From positions 1 through 38,749 of the forward strand of contig JAFGSK010000028.1 of assembly GCA_016934635.1 (NCBI GenBank): a DNA stretch of 38,749 bases, in the 5' to 3' direction. Of the stretch, positions 18,918-26,855 are shown piece after piece. The DNA is from Caldifarciminota bacterium (GTDB lineage: Bacteria > Hydrothermota > Tepidihabitantia > B3-TA06). A model generated the notes under the pieces. The model had not been told where the DNA came from. It searched no databases and saw only the letters and a program-made list of their open reading frames with translations. The position numbers and the translations under genes are program-made. How positions within the stretch are numbered: position 1 is the stretch's first letter; every line of letters begins with the position of its first letter.

Positions 18918-21050
18918 TTACTTTATTAGAACCATCTTTATGGATGCTCGATACTGATCCGTGGATAGGCATACGAAATAGACGCCTGAAGAAACGCTGC
19001 GGCCTGCATCGTCGTAGCCTTCCCAGCGAAGTTCGTTACGACCGGCAGGCTGCTCACCATCGATCAAGATTTTAACCTTCCCTCCTGAAGCATCGTAGAC
19101 CGAAATGCAAGTATGGGCAGGATTGAAAAGCTCGAAACGTATTATTGCGGAGTTCAATCCAGGTATTTGCAGAACTTCAATCTCAGGCTTTTGATTCTCC
19201 AGGTCTTTGTCAGAAACATGCATACATGTCGTAGCAATAGCAGTATAAGGCGCTTCCATCTCCGCAGCTTGAGCAGGCGCCCATTGGTCGTGAGTTATAG
19301 GATTACCTGACGAATCCTCAAGAATCCGATAGTTGTAGTAAAAGATGTTGGCTCGCTCTCCATTCACATCTTCGACGAAAACCCTGGGAACACAGTCGTT
19401 GAGTATTTCAGAACCGTAGCCCACCGGCTTGCCATCCGAAGAGCTAAAAGGTCTTCCCCAAACCCAGATATCATCTCTGTACAGAGAATCGAAGTAGACC
19501 GTTGTTACCTGCAGGTATCGTTCGCACAGGTACTTGCCTTCAGACCAGATCTGATTTGGCGAATCGAGAAAAGTAACGTAAAGGGTATCCAGAAGTTTAT
19601 CTCCTTTAGGTTGACAGGTTTCGTGAATCAACTGGTAAGGCTCTGAGATGTGCCTGATGGCTTGCCAGGCGTTTATGCAGCCGTACCCGGTTTCTGGGTC
19701 CGGAGCGGTTCCGTACAAGGGGTCGTTGTGCCTTGCAGATCTTTCGAGAATTCTTTTCAAATCGACATCCACAAGATGCCAACCTCTTTCCAAGGCCTTT
19801 TCGTAAACCAGTATACCTGCCCCTGCTGCGAATGGGGCTGATGCAGAGGTGCCTGCGCCGTACTGATAAAACCCGTTTTCTTGATTGGCGGTCGAGAAGA
19901 TTGAGGTTCCAGGCGCGACGAATGAGAGAGCCTGGCCGAAACAGGACTTTGGCCAGCGAATTCCGAAGGAGTCGATCGCTCCAACTGCACAGCAGATGTC
20001 TTCCGATGCGAATGCGGCAGGATAGATAAGATGATCTGGTTCAGTGTCGGTTTGATTACCTGATGCGAAGAAGCAGGTCTTTTCTGAAAGGAAACAGAGT
20101 TTGACCGCTTCCTTAAGCGATTCGTTGTCGATCGATGAAATGAAACCCCAACTACCGCTTGCTGCACAGATCTCAGGATGAGTTGCGATATCGAGAAGTG
20201 CTTCTATAACCCAGGAGAGAACCGGTACTGAAAAACCGACCTTTGTAACGTAAAGCATCGGTGCAGGGGATTGCCGGGTTTTCCACCTTCCTGCAACACC
20301 TGCAATTCCGTGAACGCCGCCTTCACCTGCTCCATTGTTTACTGCAGCGGCGGCGATACCGGTTACCCAGGTACCATGCCCCATGAAGTTATCGTCGACT
20401 ATTTCTCCGTAAGGGGACCACCCTTCGATTACAATACCGTAGAATTCATCTTGCTCCTCGTCGTAATGCTTTGGTTCCAAGCCGCTGTCCAGGATAGCCA
20501 GAACCACCGAGTCCTGGCGATTGACGAGATCCCAGGCACGTAGTATATCCAGATCCCATCCGTGCCGATTATTATCCAATCCCCACTGAAAGTCAAAATC
20601 AGGATCGTTAGGCGGATCAGAAAAGAACTCCATAAGGTAGTTGGGAGAGGTATAGATAACACCCCGAATGCGCTTCAATTCATCTGCCACCTTCCTTACG
20701 TCCGAAGCATCATCAAATCGCAAAAGATACAACTGAGTTAAATCGTCAACCGGGACCTTTCTGCCCGACCGCGTTTCGATGTATGGGTCAGGTTTGCCGA
20801 AGCAGTTCTTGAAAAGGGGGTCTATGCTGTAAACACCGTACTCCCGAAATGCCTGGAATAACTCCTTGTTTTGAATCCTGATATTTGTGATTTGTGTTTC
20901 ACAAGCTGCCGGCAGATCGAGGACGCCTTGCTCCAGCTTTACGATAAGTTCGCCTGGCACGTAGTCCGGTGCCTCTTGAGCGATTACGTTGCTCAAAAGT
21001 ATGAGACTTACACTCAGCAACTTACATATCGACCTGCAGCGTTTACTCAA
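18918..21050 (-). CDS. Secreted S8 subtilisin-like serine protease with C-terminal sorting domain
   Basis: A 710-residue exported peptidase. A Sec signal (KLLSVSLILLSNVIAQ) is followed by a propeptide region and a subtilase domain. The triad is visible: Asp188 in AILDSGLE, His225 in GHGTWVTG and Ser402 in GTSASAPFAAG, with the oxyanion Asn in ASGN. After a region of unclear fold, the last 80 or so residues (ISVYDASGGKVKILIDG, WEGYDDAGRSVSSGVYFV) match FlgD-Ig/type IX-like C-terminal sorting tails, so cell-surface or secreted placement is likely. The start is TTG with AAAGGGGA upstream and a good promoter at 21115-21143. It is a paralogue of the broken protease next door and converges on the + strand block. 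Confidence 0.93.
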   Translation of the reverse strand: MSKRCRSICKLLSVSLILLSNVIAQEAPDYVPGELIVKLEQGVLDLPAACETQITNIRIQNKELFQAFREYGVYSIDPLFKNCFGKPDPYIETRSGRKVPVDDLTQLYLLRFDDASDVRKVADELKRIRGVIYTSPNYLMEFFSDPPNDPDFDFQWGLDNNRHGWDLDILRAWDLVNRQDSVVLAILDSGLEPKHYDEEQDEFYGIVIEGWSPYGEIVDDNFMGHGTWVTGIAAAAVNNGAGEGGVHGIAGVAGRWKTRQSPAPMLYVTKVGFSVPVLSWVIEALLDIATHPEICAASGSWGFISSIDNESLKEAVKLCFLSEKTCFFASGNQTDTEPDHLIYPAAFASEDICCAVGAIDSFGIRWPKSCFGQALSFVAPGTSIFSTANQENGFYQYGAGTSASAPFAAGAGILVYEKALERGWHLVDVDLKRILERSARHNDPLYGTAPDPETGYGCINAWQAIRHISEPYQLIHETCQPKGDKLLDTLYVTFLDSPNQIWSEGKYLCERYLQVTTVYFDSLYRDDIWVWGRPFSSSDGKPVGYGSEILNDCVPRVFVEDVNGERANIFYYNYRILEDSSGNPITHDQWAPAQAAEMEAPYTAIATTCMHVSDKDLENQKPEIEVLQIPGLNSAIIRFELFNPAHTCISVYDASGGKVKILIDGEQPAGRNELRWEGYDDAGRSVSSGVYFVCLSTDQYRASIKMVLIK

Positions 21051-21114
21051 GAACTTTCCCCTTTATATTCTCTTTTTCCCCGATCTTGAACCTGAAACCT
21101 CGATAATCTTTGAG

Positions 21115-21143
21115 AGTATAGGTCGTCGTAATTGGCTTGTCAA
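21115..21143 (-). promoter_or_regulatory. Sigma-70-type promoter for the intact subtilase gene
   Basis: Read on the - strand, TTGACA (21143-21138) is followed after 17 bases by TATACT (21120-21115), five of six matches to the -10 consensus. Transcription would begin near 21108, about 58 bases before the TTG start at 21050. It lies directly downstream of the terminator of the preceding gene, which suggests an independent unit. Confidence 0.7.
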
Positions 21144-21153
21144 TACCTTTGGG

Positions 21154-21183
21154 AAAAAAGGAGCGGGGAGTGCATCCCCGCTC
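21154..21183 (-). terminator. Rho-independent terminator after the broken subtilase gene
   Basis: On the - strand the stem GAGCGGGG/CCCCGCTC with a seven-base loop is followed by a run of six T (A tract 21154-21159 on the + strand). It lies 26 bases beyond the stop of the large - strand gene. The hairpin is nearly identical to the one at 26771-26801. Confidence 0.9.
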
Positions 21184-21208
21184 AGTGTTCGTGGTTACAG
21201 TTATTCCG

Positions 21209-24157
21209 TTACCTTAGCAGTGTTACCTTCTTGTTGGATTGGAACTTGCCTGTTTCCATACGTACGAAGTAGACGCCTGCGGATACTGAACGCCCTGCAT
21301 CGTCACAGCCTTCCCAGAGGATTTCGTGAAGACCTGCAGGCTTTTCGCCAGAGATAAGGGTTTTTATCTCACGGCCGGTCACGTCGTAAACCTTAAGATT
21401 CACGTGTTGTGCAACCGGCATGCCAAGCAGTATACGGGCGCCGCCAAAGCTGCCAAGAGGCAAGCACTCCAGGCTGAACTCTGTAGGCACAACTACAGGT
21501 TCTTCAGCTATCTCGGGTTCCTGTGAATCCTTTCTGAGATCAGGGTACGTGAACTGCGCCGAGTCACCGGTGTTGTCGTAGGCCACGTAACGGAAGACCG
21601 TGTTGGGGCTTAGCGCCTCAGGAACGGTCCATGTGTAGGAACCGCCTAAAGCGGTAGTGTAGGTCGTCTCATCATCTATCTGTGTTGAATCGATGATTAC
21701 TTCGCGACCCGGCTCAAGGTCAGTAGCAATTGTCTTGAAGGATTTGCCTTCGTCGGTAGAGTAGAAGAGTGAAACACTGGTTACAGGATTGATACCGCCG
21801 GCTATCCACTTGAGTTCCAGCTCATCGCCTTTGTTCAAAGACTGAGAACTGAAACCTGCTATTTGATTTTCCGGAAGTGGCTTTACGGGATCGAGACTCG
21901 CAACAGCGGCGCAGAACATACCCTGGAAGATAGTGAAGTTGCCGTCCGAAATGTCGCAGCCTAAAGGTACCAGGATGCCGTTTTCCGACTTCATGGCTAC
22001 GACACGAACTCGGCATGTAGTTGAAGGCGTGTTAGGGACAGTCCAGAAAAAATAATAACCGAGCATTCCAGAATTTACCAAGTAACGAATAGGTATCCAG
22101 GTGTTGCCGGTACCGAAATCGGTGCAGTATTCGACTCTAAATCCTTCAACCTCTGGGTTAGAGCCTACATAGGAAAACATAACAAGTTCCACATAACCAA
22201 CGTGCCATAACTCGAGGCCGTTAGGCGAATTCACAGTTAACCCAGTTAATAGGGGTATACTGCCGCCAGAAGGAATAAGTGAAACGTTACGAATGCTTCC
22301 TCCGTGGTCGCCGTCCCATTCACGTCTTGCTATGTGCTCCAGCCGAACCTCGTGGACGTAAAGGGAGATGAGGCCTGGAGGGGAGGTGTACTCGTCTATG
22401 TAGTCCTGGACCACGTTGGTTGTGATCGACTCCCACGCATCGTATAACTCTGTGTGGGGGCTCATGTCCACGTAACCCTGCTGGGACCAGAGTTCAGGGG
22501 CATTGGCCGCATAGTAAAGCCACACGTCCCTACCTTCAGGTTCCTCAGACACGCGCAGGGCAAGAACCAGGGCCTTGGCCTTGTCGTACTGCTCCCAGTA
22601 AAGGTAGCTGGAGGGGCCGATTTGGGGCTTAGGATCGAGATCAATACCTACCGATGGATTCAAGGGCAACTGACCTTCAGTCTCGCCGTCTGCAAGTCCA
22701 TTTCCCTCAACGACAAGATCGATCTGTGTACCGTTCTGATATGTATCTCCTCCCTGCATCTGCCAGGTCGTGGTTCCGTTCGTATCAGCTCCTGCAACCT
22801 TAACGTGCCACTCGTTGGGATTGGGGTAGTGATCGAGAATCTCAAGATCGTCAAGGTAGCAGGTGAATTCTCCACCGGGCCAACCTGGCAGGATAGGAAG
22901 CCCACCCTCTCCAGGAACGCTATCGGCATAGACCATCACGAGGTCTTCAAGCTCTGCTCCGCTTGCTGGAGAGATATTGAAGATCATATCTGTCCATTCA
23001 TCTTCGGGGAAGTTCATATATGAAGCCATCATGCGAGTTCCGAAGCGGTCAACACAATAACCGTAGTTGTCGTCGAAAAGGCGCGAAAGCCAACCATCAG
23101 GTTCAGAGGCCTTGGCGCTTTTACCTTCAAGGCAAAACCGACCTACATCTATCCACTCATTAGGGGCGACCTTGTACTCAGGACATTCAGCCGCGTAAAG
23201 TCTGGCCTTGACGTAAAGCGGACCTTCAGCAAAGGCTCTGTCAACGTCTATTATTTTGCGATCAAGCCAATCGCCCCATGTGGGTTGTGAGCTTTCATTC
23301 GCATCTAAACCGGAGAACTTGAATACGTAGCTTCCGGTGTGACCGGCAACACCTTCATCAGATGCCTTAACTCGCCTGGCTACGGGGAACCTGACTCCGT
23401 CTCGTGAAGTAGCTATCCATGACCAAGGCATGTTAATGTAGCTAGGCACGTCGCTGTCTTCAAAGCCATTTCCTCCATCAACGTAAGGGTAAGTCTGTTT
23501 GCATACAACGGTTGACTCCCAGGGTTCGTAATCGTGCGGGTTATATGGTGCCCATACCGGAGGATCGAGGGTTTTCCAGCCGATGAGTTGTTTTTTCTTC
23601 TTTAGTTTGTAGAAATAGGTCTTTAGCTCAACTCCTCCTCCTGAGTGTTGCCGACCGAGGTATTCAGTTGCATCGTTGGTTTCGTCATCTAGTGATTTGC
23701 TGTAACCAACCGCGTTTCCCCACGCAACAGGCGGATTTTGGAAGGAAGGTTTATAGGTACCGTATCTCAGTTCATATACGTCGCATTTGTACTTATCTGC
23801 ACCGTAAGTAATAGTGTCGGGATGCGGGGGTCTGGTAAATTCGATTTTTAGGTCGTGCCCCAAAGGTTGGAATACAGTATATCCGCCACTTGAGGTTCGA
23901 TGGAGATAATAAGGAGGGATAACCCATTTACATGCCTTTTCAGCGTCAATGCATCCATATCCGGTCCATTCATCCCAACCAGAGGAGGCGGGTGACTTAG
24001 TGATGTCGCGGGCTGAAAGCTTCATGATCCACGTTAGGTCAGCAGGTTCCATACTAGGATTTAGATCAAGAAGAAGCCCGGCGAGCCCAGTTACGTGAGG
24101 TGCTGCAAATGAGGTGCCGCAGTTAAGGACCCACTCAGGCGAGTTATGTGTTGACAA
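21209..24157 (-). CDS. C-terminal fragment of the interrupted subtilase (Ser half, beta-sandwich modules, sorting tail)
   Basis: The open frame after the stop could restart at a TTG at 24157 and encode 982 residues, but it would lack a signal peptide. It opens with NCGTSFAAPHVTG, the catalytic Ser block. A long central part (GSYVFKFSGLDANE to FTCYLDDLEILDHY) has the look of a jelly-roll, carbohydrate-binding-like module. Two Ig or fibronectin-like stretches follow (FRVEYCTDFGTGNTWIPI and VSLFYSTDEGKSFKTI). The end is a FlgD-Ig/type IX-like tail with LWEGCDDAGRSVSAGVYFV. Module names are by pattern only. Functional as a separate gene is doubtful. Confidence 0.7.
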   Translation of the reverse strand: MSTHNSPEWVLNCGTSFAAPHVTGLAGLLLDLNPSMEPADLTWIMKLSARDITKSPASSGWDEWTGYGCIDAEKACKWVIPPYYLHRTSSGGYTVFQPLGHDLKIEFTRPPHPDTITYGADKYKCDVYELRYGTYKPSFQNPPVAWGNAVGYSKSLDDETNDATEYLGRQHSGGGVELKTYFYKLKKKKQLIGWKTLDPPVWAPYNPHDYEPWESTVVCKQTYPYVDGGNGFEDSDVPSYINMPWSWIATSRDGVRFPVARRVKASDEGVAGHTGSYVFKFSGLDANESSQPTWGDWLDRKIIDVDRAFAEGPLYVKARLYAAECPEYKVAPNEWIDVGRFCLEGKSAKASEPDGWLSRLFDDNYGYCVDRFGTRMMASYMNFPEDEWTDMIFNISPASGAELEDLVMVYADSVPGEGGLPILPGWPGGEFTCYLDDLEILDHYPNPNEWHVKVAGADTNGTTTWQMQGGDTYQNGTQIDLVVEGNGLADGETEGQLPLNPSVGIDLDPKPQIGPSSYLYWEQYDKAKALVLALRVSEEPEGRDVWLYYAANAPELWSQQGYVDMSPHTELYDAWESITTNVVQDYIDEYTSPPGLISLYVHEVRLEHIARREWDGDHGGSIRNVSLIPSGGSIPLLTGLTVNSPNGLELWHVGYVELVMFSYVGSNPEVEGFRVEYCTDFGTGNTWIPIRYLVNSGMLGYYFFWTVPNTPSTTCRVRVVAMKSENGILVPLGCDISDGNFTIFQGMFCAAVASLDPVKPLPENQIAGFSSQSLNKGDELELKWIAGGINPVTSVSLFYSTDEGKSFKTIATDLEPGREVIIDSTQIDDETTYTTALGGSYTWTVPEALSPNTVFRYVAYDNTGDSAQFTYPDLRKDSQEPEIAEEPVVVPTEFSLECLPLGSFGGARILLGMPVAQHVNLKVYDVTGREIKTLISGEKPAGLHEILWEGCDDAGRSVSAGVYFVRMETGKFQSNKKVTLLR

Positions 24158-24223
24158 AATCAGCTCTGAACTAAAACCGCCAGTCGCGGGTGGTTCTCCA
24201 CCAGGGGCTGCAAGACCTGTATT

Positions 24224-25261
24224 TTAGCCATGAATACCACCAGCTCTGTGATAATAGGCTGGAATTCCAGAAGCAGTTAATCCGGTCACAGATAGAACAC
24301 TATTGCGGAAGTCACCCAAAGATGGACCCTCACAGTAGCGTTGTTCTTGCGCTGCAACAATTAGGGATCCCTTGTTGAACGCATATGTACAGGCTTCTTC
24401 AAGATCGGCGTTGTATTCTGAAAACCCCAAGCTCAGGTTCATGATCGGGTAGCCAGCATCTGCATTGTAGTATATCGCATCAATTACCTCCTCAAAATTA
24501 GTAGTAAACCCAAGTGAATGGTTACGCAATAGACACCTTGGAGCAACGCCTACAATCCCATAATTATTATGGCTGGCAGCTGCTATCCCTGCGACTTGAG
24601 AACCATGACCTAAGCCGTCTCCTGGGAAATCAACTTTTTCTTCAAGGTCGACATTTTCATCTTCGACTCCAGAGTCAATTATCGCAAGTCGCATTGTCGG
24701 ATTACCCATGCTGTATTCCCACGCTTTCGTTGCATTGATGTCTTCACCTGCAATCCAGGTTGTATCTTCCGGAATCCAAGGCTCGCCGGTATTATGCATG
24801 TTCCACTGTTTATAGAAATATTGGTCGTTTGGTATGTACTCTCGGTATTGACCGTAACAGTTTTTTGCGATAGTAATGACATCACCTGTTACTAGAAGTG
24901 TATCTAGTAACATTTTCACTGAGTCTCGTTCGGCCTCACTTGAGAATCCAATGAGGAACACCGAAGAGAGATCGGGAAATCTGAGGACTCTGCCGTCACC
25001 GGTTATCTCTATGGTGTCTGCTGGATTAAACCGCATAAGTTCTATACTCTGTGCTACATAGGCGGGGTTGATTTGGTTAAGTATCGCTTTAATCCTAACT
25101 GGTGCATTCAGATTCTCTATCGAGCAACTATCGAAGCCCGCGGGTAAAGCAACAAGTCCGCTTCTAAACCTGACCCAGAGCTCTTTGTTTGCATCTCTGC
25201 CCTTAACGTTTGTAAAACTGAATATGGCTAGGCAGAGAAGTAAGGGTCTTATGTGATTCAT
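24224..25261 (-). CDS. N-terminal fragment of the interrupted subtilase (signal, propeptide, Asp and His half)
   Basis: This open frame of 345 residues begins MNHIRPLLLCLAIFSFTNVKG, a Sec signal peptide, with AAGGAGAAA as ribosome binding site. A propeptide-like region follows (ELWVRFRSGLVALPAGF resembles ELIVKLEQGVLDLPAAC of the neighbouring protease). Then come the Asp and His segments of an S8 domain. The oxyanion segment reads LIVAAQEQ, where subtilases normally have AAGN, so the domain may have been weakened even before the stop. It ends at the in-frame TAA. If expressed, it would be exported as an incomplete, inactive domain. Confidence 0.75.
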   Translation of the reverse strand: MNHIRPLLLCLAIFSFTNVKGRDANKELWVRFRSGLVALPAGFDSCSIENLNAPVRIKAILNQINPAYVAQSIELMRFNPADTIEITGDGRVLRFPDLSSVFLIGFSSEAERDSVKMLLDTLLVTGDVITIAKNCYGQYREYIPNDQYFYKQWNMHNTGEPWIPEDTTWIAGEDINATKAWEYSMGNPTMRLAIIDSGVEDENVDLEEKVDFPGDGLGHGSQVAGIAAASHNNYGIVGVAPRCLLRNHSLGFTTNFEEVIDAIYYNADAGYPIMNLSLGFSEYNADLEEACTYAFNKGSLIVAAQEQRYCEGPSLGDFRNSVLSVTGLTASGIPAYYHRAGGIHG

Positions 25262-25344
25262 TTGGATTTCTCCTTCTTTTCCTTTGTGTTTTTTTCTTCC
25301 TTTCTCTCAGATTTAGTTTCCGTTTTCTCCTTTCGTTTTGGTTG
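25262..25344 (-). other. Polypurine leader before the interrupted subtilase gene
   Basis: Read on the - strand, this 83-base gap is strongly purine-rich and contains several Shine-Dalgarno-like cores (GAAAGGAGAAAA, GAAAGGAAGAAA, AAGGAAAAGAAGGAGAAA), only the last of which is placed to serve the ATG at 25261. No terminator is visible in it, consistent with readthrough from the upstream lipoprotein gene. Confidence 0.45.
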
Positions 25345-26319
25345 TTACTTATCCATTATGTCTGTTATCAGTGCTATTTCGTTACCGTCCCGTTCAACTC
25401 CGTTGTTATAAATATAGTAAACAAGGGAATTACCGTCCGGAGAAAAATCAGCGTAGTATACCCCCCAGTACTCCACATCTTTTCTATCTCTAGGTGTAGC
25501 TTCCAGAACTGTACAGGTATCGGCAATGACATCTACGATGATTATTATGTCATTATTTCTTGCTTCTTCGTGCCGTTCCTTAGGAAGGTGGGGAGCACCA
25601 CATCCGGATAGCGCGACGTAACGCGGCTCGGAAGGGTTGACGCTGTAAGTAAGATAACCTTGGCTACAGTCCTTCGGGGGTAGTACGTGTTTGGCATTAG
25701 AAGTCAATGAAAAAACAGTATCAAGGGCTACCAGCGCGGTATCGCCCGGGAAAAGGTCGAAATCGCGCCGTTGAACACCCGGGAACGCAGAGTGCGTAAA
25801 GGAAAGTTCGTATTCACCGGTATTCAAATTGTAACACCGAACACCTTCATGCGGAACCGCCAGATAGAACAGCGTATCTGAAACCGTTGAAAACCGACCT
25901 CGAGTTAGAGGTGAATAAGCATGTATTGTGTCGATTATATTTCCATCCAGATCGGTAAAAACGACAATATCGGAAGAATAAGCGGATATGGTATCAAACT
26001 CCCAGTAAGCTAATTTATTTCCCTCCGGAGAAACCGCGCAACGGATGGGAGAACCATCCAATGTTTTGATCTTCTCCACATAATCACCACGTGAATCCGA
26101 CCTGCATATCGCAAAACCTGCCACATCAAAATTCCAGCACGTTAAGTAGATGTATTCTCCTTCGGGTCCCCATTGAGGATTCGATATAATGGGTTTCTCC
26201 AAAGGCATCTCATCATAAGAAATTATAATCTCAGGCTTGCTTGGACCAGAAGGCCATAAAGAACAAGAGGTCAGGCTGAACTGAATCAGACTCCAACATA
26301 CAAGGTTCAGTGTTTTCAT
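25345..26319 (-). CDS. Lipoprotein, probable beta-propeller (TolB/PD40-like)
   Basis: From the preferred ATG at 26319 the product has 324 residues and begins MKTLNLVCWSLIQFSLTSCS, a lipoprotein signal with lipobox LTSC. The frame extends to an ATG at 26361, but that adds 14 charged residues before the signal. Repeated segments such as NPQWGPEGEYIYLT, CAVSPEGNKLAYWEF and YADFSPDGNSLVYYI resemble the SPDG-type blades of TolB/PD40 propellers. I cannot assign a ligand. It lies 83 bases upstream of the interrupted subtilase on the same strand and could be co-transcribed with it. Confidence 0.75.
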   Translation of the reverse strand: MKTLNLVCWSLIQFSLTSCSLWPSGPSKPEIIISYDEMPLEKPIISNPQWGPEGEYIYLTCWNFDVAGFAICRSDSRGDYVEKIKTLDGSPIRCAVSPEGNKLAYWEFDTISAYSSDIVVFTDLDGNIIDTIHAYSPLTRGRFSTVSDTLFYLAVPHEGVRCYNLNTGEYELSFTHSAFPGVQRRDFDLFPGDTALVALDTVFSLTSNAKHVLPPKDCSQGYLTYSVNPSEPRYVALSGCGAPHLPKERHEEARNNDIIIIVDVIADTCTVLEATPRDRKDVEYWGVYYADFSPDGNSLVYYIYNNGVERDGNEIALITDIMDK

Positions 26320-26562
26320 GGCTTTTTCTCTGATCTCCAGTTGTACAAACCCAATAATCATCAGATCGGATTCACTCCTTATTTTTCTTTGGCACCCTTA
26401 TCCTCGCGGTCTCCTTCCTTTTGAAACCACTCGAGTGCCCTTTTCTCGGTCACTTAATCAAATGACTTCTCTTCTCTCAAATACGTACACGATTCTTTCA
26501 GGGTATCCTTTTCCGTTTCCCACTTTCGTTACCATATCTTATCCAATTTTACCCTCATATGG

Positions 26563-26590
26563 ATATTACATAGATCAATAGATCTGTCAA
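26563..26590 (-). promoter_or_regulatory. Possible promoter for the lipoprotein gene
   Basis: On the - strand a perfect -35 TTGACA (26590-26585) is followed after 16 bases by TAATAT (26568-26563), four of six matches to the -10 consensus. The leader to ATG 26319 would be about 235 bases, which is long, so this is tentative. Confidence 0.4.
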
Positions 26591-26770
26591 GTGAACTAAA
26601 GCATACTTTCAGAATATCGCTAACTGCTGATCCCTTGTGGTGTTAAGTATCGTATAAGGTAAAAGATTGGCCAAAACCCTAAGTTTTTACTTCGAAACTT
26701 AGTAAACTTTATCGTGGATGATAGAATTGACGCGTTTTATTCCGCTTGCCTAGACTTTAGTCCTGAATGT

Positions 26771-26801
26771 AAAAAAGAGCGGGGGGTGCATCCCCGCTCT
26801 T
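26771..26801 (-). terminator. Rho-independent terminator of the transglutaminase-like operon
   Basis: On the - strand a 10-bp perfect stem AAGAGCGGGG/CCCCGCTCTT with a seven-base loop is followed by a T6 run (A tract 26771-26776). It lies about 55 bases beyond the stop of the last operon gene. It shares 22 of 23 core bases with the terminator at 21154-21183. Confidence 0.92.
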
Positions 26802-26855
26802 ATATCCTTTTTACTCAAATGGAGGGGTTTTTGTCTCCTTTAGTAATGTTAACCT

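Larger units (their letters stand above)
21209..25261 (-). pseudogene. Large secreted subtilase interrupted by an in-frame TAA
   Basis: Reading the - strand in one frame from ATG 25261 to TAA 21209 gives 1351 codons broken only once, by TAA at 24224-24226 (codon 346). The flanking translation reads HRAGGIHG, stop, NTGLAAPGG, and then reaches GTSFAAPHVTG, so subtilase homology continues in the same frame across the stop. Asp196 (LAIIDSGVE) and His219 (GLGHGSQVAG) lie before the stop, and catalytic Ser384 lies 38 codons after it. Neither half can be an active protease alone, and only the first half has a signal peptide. A recent nonsense mutation or a single-base sequence error are the simplest explanations. 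TAA terminates other genes here, such as rpoC, so code reassignment is unlikely. Confidence 0.85.
26320..26855. other. Intergenic region between lipoprotein gene and transglutaminase operon
   Basis: This gap holds the operon terminator at 26771-26801 and a possible - strand promoter at 26563-26590. An 8-bp hairpin CTAAGTTT/AAACTTAG lies near 26680 without a clear T run. No reading frame in it looks like a gene: the 87-codon + strand frame at 26318-26581 is low in complexity and antisense to the lipoprotein start. Confidence 0.6.

Noticed and set aside
22454..23023. 189-codon + strand frame opposite the interrupted subtilase
   Set aside because: No ribosome binding site or recognisable motif; it is opposite a frame with clear homology and modules.
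24224..24226. TAA as a reassigned sense codon or selenocysteine-like recoding
   Set aside because: TAA ends other genes here such as rpoC and the operon genes, and selenocysteine uses TGA; mutation or sequence error is simpler.
26818..26850. GGAG...CTCC inverted repeat as a second operon terminator
   Set aside because: Only a four-base stem; the perfect 10-bp hairpin at 26771-26801 is a far better candidate.
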